From positions 1,116,001-1,180,000 of the forward strand of contig PMSI01000001.1 in NCBI GenBank assembly GCA_003168375.1: DNA of 64,000 nt, read 5' to 3'. Position 1 is the stretch's first letter, and each line of letters begins with the position of its first letter. The notes under the pieces were generated by a model. The model saw nothing but the letters and a program-made list of their open reading frames with translations. It was not told the DNA's origin and did no database searches. This stretch comes from Vulcanimicrobiota bacterium. GTDB lineage: Bacteria > Vulcanimicrobiota > Vulcanimicrobiia > Vulcanimicrobiales > Vulcanimicrobiaceae. Shown in pieces: positions 59,637 through 64,000 of the stretch. The position numbers and the translations under genes were made by a program.

Positions 59637-61175
59637 CTACGCTTCGAGCGCAGCCATCACGGCGAGCGCGACGTCCTCGCGCCAGTGCCGTGCGACGACC
59701 TGCACGCCGATCGGCAGACCGGCGCTGCCGCGCTCGACGGCAGCGGCCGTCTTGTCGACGAGATCGCGCCCGGCTTTGCGCGGACGGTCTTCGCCCGGCT
59801 GCACGCGCGTGATCGGCACGACGCCGGCCGGCATGCCGAGCAGGTTGTAGAGCATCGCGTAGCTCGACGCCATGGTGAGATAGTACGTGCTGCCGTGCGT
59901 CACGGCGGGGAGCGCGTGCGGCGGGCAGACGATCGCGTCGAAGCCGCCGCGGTCGAGCTCGGCGACGAAGCGCCGGCGATAGTCGGCCTGCGCTGCGACC
60001 AGCGACCAGTACTCGTCGACGCTCGAGCGCCGGATCCCGGTGACCTGGCGCGCGAGACGGCGCTGTCCGAGCGCGACCAGCAACCCGCTCGCGATCGGGC
60101 GCACCGCATTCGGGATCGCCGCGATTTGCAGCAAGGCTTTGATCCGCTTGTCGACCGCGCTCACGCCGAGGCGGCGCTGCGCGTCCGCGGCGCCGTCGGC
60201 GGAGATGATGCGCAGGAACAAGTGCATGGCGTCGGCGACGTCGGGCGGCGCGAAGCGCGCGACGGAAGCGCCGCGCTGCTCGAGCGCGGCGACCGCCTCG
60301 CGCACCGCACGCCGCACGGCGGGTGCCGCCGCGAAGTAACCGTCGTCCTCGTAGTAGCCGATGCGCAGCGCGGCGACGTCGACCGCGCCGGGCTCGCGCC
60401 ACGGGATCGGCGGGACGAGCGGATCGAACGCGTCCTGACCGGGCGCCGCGAGGACGCGCATCGCGAGCGTGAGGTCGGCGACGCTGCGCGCCATCGGGCC
60501 GGGTTGCGAGGGGATCGCGGTCTGCCCGTGCGCGTAGCCGGAGAGCCGCGCGTCCTCGTTCGTCAGCCGGCCGCTGGTCGGCTTGAGCGCCGCGATCCCG
60601 CACGCGTGACTCGGCGTGCGCAGACTTCCGCCGATGTCGCTGCCGAGACCCAGCGGCGAGCCGCGCGCGGCGATGATCGCCGCTTCGCCGCCGCTGCTGC
60701 CGCCGCACGAGCGCGTCGGATCGGCAGGATTGTTCGTGCGGCCGTAGACCGGATTGTCGGACTCGTTGTAGAGCAGCAACTGCGGCACGTTGGTCTTGCC
60801 GAGCACGATCGCGCCGGCGGCGCGCAAGCGTGCGACGAGCGGACCGTCGCGCTCGTCGGCCGCAACGCTCGCGACCCCGATCGTCGCGGGCATTCCCGCC
60901 GCGGTGAACTGCTCCTTGAGCGTGATCGGAACGCCGTGGAGCGGACCGCGCAGCCGGTCTTCGCGCAGCGCGCGATCGGCGGCGTCCGCTTCGCTGCGCG
61001 CCTCGTCGTAGCGCTTCACCACGACGGCGTTCAGCGCTGGGTTGACGGTTTCGATCCGCGCGATGTGCGCCTCGACGGCGTCGCGCGCGCTGAGCCGGCG
61101 TTCCGCGATCGCGCGGGCCAACTCGGAGGCGGAGAGCGCGGTCGGATCGGTGATAGCCGGCGCCGTTTCGATCAT
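59637..61175 (-). CDS. Amidase-signature family hydrolase
   Basis: This is a 512-residue enzyme of the amidase signature family. The Ser-cisSer-Lys triad is readable: Lys in PITLKEQF, the central cis-Ser in the Gly/Ser loop CGGSSGGEAA, and the nucleophile Ser in GSDIGGSLRTP. It cleaves amide bonds; the substrate is unknown (fatty amides, aryl amides and similar compounds are common). The start ATG at 61175 lies about 150 bp from the divergent BlaI gene and near a copy of the dispersed repeat. Confidence 0.92.
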   Translation of the reverse strand: MIETAPAITDPTALSASELARAIAERRLSARDAVEAHIARIETVNPALNAVVVKRYDEARSEADAADRALREDRLRGPLHGVPITLKEQFTAAGMPATIGVASVAADERDGPLVARLRAAGAIVLGKTNVPQLLLYNESDNPVYGRTNNPADPTRSCGGSSGGEAAIIAARGSPLGLGSDIGGSLRTPSHACGIAALKPTSGRLTNEDARLSGYAHGQTAIPSQPGPMARSVADLTLAMRVLAAPGQDAFDPLVPPIPWREPGAVDVAALRIGYYEDDGYFAAAPAVRRAVREAVAALEQRGASVARFAPPDVADAMHLFLRIISADGAADAQRRLGVSAVDKRIKALLQIAAIPNAVRPIASGLLVALGQRRLARQVTGIRRSSVDEYWSLVAAQADYRRRFVAELDRGGFDAIVCPPHALPAVTHGSTYYLTMASSYAMLYNLLGMPAGVVPITRVQPGEDRPRKAGRDLVDKTAAAVERGSAGLPIGVQVVARHWREDVALAVMAALEA

Positions 61176-61223
61176 GCGAGGGCACTCCTCGGCGGCGAAA
61201 GGGGGTTCCTGTCCTTCGACAAC

Positions 61224-61245
61224 CCTTCGACAAGCTCAGGGTGAC
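61224..61245. repeat. Dispersed repeat copy between the amidase and BlaI genes
   Basis: CCTTCGACAAGCTCAGGGTGAC, preceded by a truncated copy ending in TTCGAC (61211-61220). It lies 12-20 bp upstream of the BlaI promoter region. Confidence 0.9.
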
Positions 61246-61256
61246 AAGGGGTGCTA

Positions 61257-61309
61257 AAGAATTAATTGACAGACCGCGGGCCCGGGTGCTATCGTGCTAT
61301 TAATTCCTT
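61257..61309 (+). promoter_or_regulatory. Promoter and inverted operator sites of the BlaI/BlaR1 operon
   Basis: TTGACA (61266-61271) and TATCGT (61290-61295), 18 bp apart, make a sigma70-type promoter. AAGAATTAAT (61257-61266) and ATTAATTCCTT (61299-61309) form an imperfect inverted repeat on either side of it, both A/T-rich in otherwise GC-rich DNA. They are the expected place for BlaI dimer binding and autorepression. Confidence 0.65.
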
Positions 61310-61331
61310 AACGGACGCTGGGGAGGGGCCG

Positions 61332-61718
61332 ATGGCGCGACAAAAATCGCCGGTTCTCACGGATGCAGAGCTGCGCCTCATGGAGGTGCTCTGGCGCCGC
61401 CCCCGCGCGACCGTGAGCGACGTCGTCGAAGGCGCCGGCTCCCCGCCGCTCTCGTACAGCACGGTCCTGACCACGCTGCGAATCCTCGAGCGCAAAGGCT
61501 ACGCGACGCACGAGGAGGTCAATCGCGCGTACGTCTACCGGCCCCTGGTCGAGCGCGACGAAGCCGCCGGCAAGGACGTCGGACACGTGCTGAAGCGCTT
61601 CTTCGCCGGAAAACCGCTCGATCTCGCGATGCGGCTGGTCGAGCACGACCGCCCCTCGCGCGACGAGCTGCAGCGGCTCAAAGCGCTGATCGAACGCTAC
61701 GAGGAGGACGCACGATGA
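61332..61718 (+). CDS. BlaI/MecI/CopY family transcriptional repressor
   Basis: This is a 128-residue winged-helix repressor with LTDAELRLMEVLWRRPRATVSDVVEG (recognition helix region), PLSYSTVLTTLRILERKGYATHEE, and a C-terminal dimerisation helix, MRLVEHDRPSRDELQRLKALIERYEEDAR. BlaI proteins repress their own operon and are cut by BlaR1-type proteases. The BlaR1-like gene follows with a 4-nt ATGA overlap. ATG 61332 is preceded by a strong GGGAGGGG. No beta-lactamase gene is present, so the regulated stress is unknown. Confidence 0.92.
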   Translation: MARQKSPVLTDAELRLMEVLWRRPRATVSDVVEGAGSPPLSYSTVLTTLRILERKGYATHEEVNRAYVYRPLVERDEAAGKDVGHVLKRFFAGKPLDLAMRLVEHDRPSRDELQRLKALIERYEEDAR

Positions 61719-63055
61719 ACGCAGTGCTGCACGCGCTCGCGCCGTATCAAAGCGCCGCGCTGGCGCTGGTGGCCTACCTCGTCACGTCGCTCTGGATCGG
61801 CGCGACGGTCACCGCGCTCGCGATGCTCGTCGTGCGTTTCTGGAAGCCGCTCGACGCAGCCGCGCGCTACGCCGTCTGGTACGTCGCGCTGATCGCCGTC
61901 GTGCTGGGACCGATCGTCACGAGTGCCGGGATGCAGCGCGGCTGGCATGGCGGCACGGTGACCCAGCAGCTCGGCGCCCCGGCCGGCGACGTGCGCTTCC
62001 CGCACGCGCCGCTGCGGTACGCGCTACGCGTCGAGCGCCCTGCGATCGCGCTGCCGCCGTACCTCGCTTTCGGCGCCGCCGCGCTCTGGCTGCTGATCGT
62101 GCTCGGTGGAGCGGCGCGTTTTGGCGCCGGCACCGTCGTGCTGGCGCGGCTCAAGCGCGACGCTCTCCCGCTCGCCCCGGAGCGCCGCGCAGCGCTGCCG
62201 CTGTGGCGCACGTATGCGACCGCCGAACGGGCGCGCCACGTGCGCCTGTGCGTCTCCGACCGGGTCGAGGTCCCGGTCGCCGTCGGACTGTTCGACGGTA
62301 TGGTCGTGCTGCCGCAGCACGTGCTCGACGCGTTCGAGCCAAGCGACGTCGACCGCTTCGTACTGCACGAGCTCGCGCATCTCGAACGGCGCGACGACTG
62401 GACGACCGTCGTGCAGCGGCTGATCCAAATGGTGATGTTCTTCAACCCGGCCGTGCACGTCATCGCCCGGCGCCTCGATCTGGAACGCGAGATCGCATGC
62501 GACGACCGCGTCATCGAGGCGACCTCCGACGTGCGCTCGTATGCGGTGGGACTCACCCGCATGGCAGAGTCGACGGCGTGGCCGCATCGGGGCATCGCAG
62601 CGCCGGCGATCTTCATCACGCGTCATCAGCTTTCGCTGCGTGTCGAGGAGCTGCTGACGCGACCGCGCTCGGCCGCGCGGCGCTTCGCGATCGCTCCCGC
62701 CGTCGTCGCGCTGGCAGCCTCGCTCGGCGTCGTCGCGGCGGCGGCACCCCTCGCGCCGACGGTGGGCTTCGGTTCGGCGCCGGCCGCGGATGCGCGCGCT
62801 TTCACGCAGATCCGCACCGAGATGGTGCTCGTCGACCGCAACGGCAAGCGCACCACGATCGACGAGAAGCGGCTCGGCGTCGGCGTGATGGTCGTCCGCG
62901 GTGACGAGCAAACGGTGACCGAACTGCGCGCGCTCGATCCGGGCAGCGCGACACAGTTTCACGCGCTGCTCAAGAAGATCCACGACGACAAGCTCGCCCC
63001 CGCGAGCGCGGCCGAACTCCTCCGCACGTTCCAAGCACAGCACTCGTTGCACTAG
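61715..63055 (+). CDS. BlaR1-like M56 family metalloprotease
   Basis: This is a 446-residue membrane protease. Several helices in the N-terminal half surround the catalytic site DRFVLHELAHLERRDDW (about 214-230), an HExxH zinc motif. The last quarter is an Ala-rich periplasmic tail with VVALAASLGVVAAAAPLAP. It lacks the C-terminal penicillin-binding sensor of classical BlaR1, as many M56 proteins do. It should cleave BlaI when triggered. A TonB-dependent receptor gene follows 8 bp later, so the regulon may serve uptake. Confidence 0.9.
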   Translation: MNAVLHALAPYQSAALALVAYLVTSLWIGATVTALAMLVVRFWKPLDAAARYAVWYVALIAVVLGPIVTSAGMQRGWHGGTVTQQLGAPAGDVRFPHAPLRYALRVERPAIALPPYLAFGAAALWLLIVLGGAARFGAGTVVLARLKRDALPLAPERRAALPLWRTYATAERARHVRLCVSDRVEVPVAVGLFDGMVVLPQHVLDAFEPSDVDRFVLHELAHLERRDDWTTVVQRLIQMVMFFNPAVHVIARRLDLEREIACDDRVIEATSDVRSYAVGLTRMAESTAWPHRGIAAPAIFITRHQLSLRVEELLTRPRSAARRFAIAPAVVALAASLGVVAAAAPLAPTVGFGSAPAADARAFTQIRTEMVLVDRNGKRTTIDEKRLGVGVMVVRGDEQTVTELRALDPGSATQFHALLKKIHDDKLAPASAAELLRTFQAQHSLH

Positions 63056-63063
63056 AGGTTCCG

Positions 63064-64000
63064 ATGTTCCATCCGATCTCACCGCCGGACCGGCGGTCTG
63101 TTCGACGCATGCCTCGCGCCGTCTCGGCGATGCTCGCCGCGGCGCTCGCGGTGCTTTCGGTCGGCGCTCCCGCGCGGGCGGCGACCGACGCGAGCGACGT
63201 GGTGATCGATGTCGTCGACGCCGCGACCGGCGCGCCGGTCTCGCTCGCGCGCGTGCTGCTGCAGGGCGAGGTCGGGCTGATCGGTTACACCGATCCCGAC
63301 GGGCACGCGCGCTTCGAATCGGTCGCGACCGGCTCGTACCGCGCGATGGTCGCGAAGCGCGGTTTCGTCTCGGCGCGGTCGTCGCTCTTCGACGTCGCCG
63401 CGAACCGCACGTCGAACATGCGGGTGGGACTGCAGCGCAGCGGCGTCCTCAAGCAGATCGGCAGCGTCACCGTCACCAGTTCACCGGCGCGCGCGTCGCG
63501 CGAGGTTGGGCAAGACGACGCGCTGCGCTATCTCGACGGCTCGCTGCGCGACGCGCTCGGCGACCTCCCCGGCGTCACCTCGGCCGGCGACGGACTGATG
63601 GTCGACGGCAACGACGCCTCGCAGACCGGGACCAGCATCGACGGCGTGACGATCCCCGGCGCCGGCGGCTCGCTGGCCGGTCGCGGGATCAACGCCGACC
63701 TGTTCGGCGGAGCGTCGGTCAGCTCGGGTGCCGCGCACGGCGCGCTCGGCGGCGAGGTCGGTTTCCGCACGCTGCAGCCGACCCGCTTCGCACAGCAGTC
63801 CGCGACGCTGCAGTACGGCAGCGACAACTCGTCCTCGGCGCTGCTCGTCGCGCGCGGCTCGGTAAGGAATCTCGGCTACGTCGTGGAGCACGCCGCGCGC
63901 GGCCGGACGAACGGTGCGACGGGGCTCACGTTCGCCGACGAGACCGGCTTCTCGTACCGGCACGACGGTGACACGCTCGTCTCGGGCGACCTCGCGAAGC
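63064..64000 (+). CDS. TonB-dependent receptor with N-terminal carboxypeptidase-regulatory-like domain, truncated by the window edge
   Basis: The frame is open from ATG 63064 to the end. A signal region (MPRAVSAMLAAALAVLSVGAPARA) is followed by an Ig-like carboxypeptidase-regulatory domain (SDVVIDVVDAATGAPVSLARVLLQG ... SYRAMVAKRGFVS). The plug domain of a TonB receptor starts near residue 155 (LRYLDGSLRDALGDLPGVT, DGVTIPGAGG, GAAHGALGGEVGF). AGAGG sits 5 nt before the ATG. It brings a large solute across the outer membrane. As the third gene after BlaI/BlaR1 it may be controlled by them. The barrel is outside the window. Confidence 0.88.
   Translation, partial: MFHPISPPDRRSVRRMPRAVSAMLAAALAVLSVGAPARAATDASDVVIDVVDAATGAPVSLARVLLQGEVGLIGYTDPDGHARFESVATGSYRAMVAKRGFVSARSSLFDVAANRTSNMRVGLQRSGVLKQIGSVTVTSSPARASREVGQDDALRYLDGSLRDALGDLPGVTSAGDGLMVDGNDASQTGTSIDGVTIPGAGGSLAGRGINADLFGGASVSSGAAHGALGGEVGFRTLQPTRFAQQSATLQYGSDNSSSALLVARGSVRNLGYVVEHAARGRTNGATGLTFADETGFSYRHDGDTLVSGDLAK

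Overview
The window is GC-rich bacterial chromosome (estimated by eye at well over 65 % in most genes). It comes from an organism with an outer membrane: there is a TonB-dependent receptor, many lipobox lipoproteins and periplasmic cytochrome and PQQ enzymes. It also carries an actinobacterial-type fused 2-oxoglutarate dehydrogenase. Together with the large MalT-like LuxR regulator, sedolisin-type lipoprotein, YbhB proteins and DUF5069 proteins, this fits a poorly cultured lineage such as Candidatus Eremiobacterota (WPS-2). That placement is inference; no rRNA or marker gene is present.

Left part (1-20.8 kb): a truncated S53 peptidase lipoprotein diverges from a LuxR/MalT regulator followed by a DUF5069 gene. 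Then come a YbhB protein, a secreted pilus-like protein with a structured leader, an SDR/MFS operon, a second SDR, and an atypical XRE regulator. A multicopper oxidase fused to a ZIP metal transporter follows, then two tandem EXORDIUM-like lipoproteins, a cupin/ThuA-like pair, a YbhB/MFS pair, and a Tat-type Cys-rich protein with an apparent frameshift.

Island (20.87-26.39 kb): about 5.5 kb of lower-GC DNA lies between tRNA-Leu(CAG) and a second copy of that tRNA's 3' two-thirds. It holds an integrase C-terminal remnant, a frameshifted HEPN-type gene, a uracil-DNA-glycosylase-like gene, a HEAT-repeat gene, a type II restriction-modification pair and a probable PUA-like gene. It reads as a decayed, immobilised defence island.

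Middle (26.4-49.8 kb): a second DUF5069 gene, lipoproteins, a large zinc metalloprotease, an MBOAT/AlgJ acetylation pair and a cupredoxin. A single-chain lipoyl-PSBD-E2-E1 2-oxoglutarate dehydrogenase follows, with dispersed-repeat copies inside its linkers. Next are a HigBA module, two coupled GGDEF-EAL proteins with complementary catalytic losses, an M13 peptidase and a PQQ dehydrogenase with an N-terminal cytochrome c.

Right part (49.9-64 kb): a formyltransferase-like protein, an MBL hydrolase and the DGLPVVPPT-family partner of UGSC proteins. After a low-GC insertion comes a UGSC protein with an in-frame TGA exactly at the UGSC selenocysteine position, followed by a SECIS-like hairpin. 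Then come a cytochrome c/Vgb-propeller protein, a second HigBA module, an amidase operon and a BlaI/BlaR1 pair leading into a TonB-dependent receptor cut by the right edge.

The strongest leads are the predicted UGSC selenoprotein, the MCO-ZIP fusion, the all-in-one 2-oxoglutarate dehydrogenase with repeat-derived linkers, the complementary c-di-GMP pair and the tRNA-Leu island.
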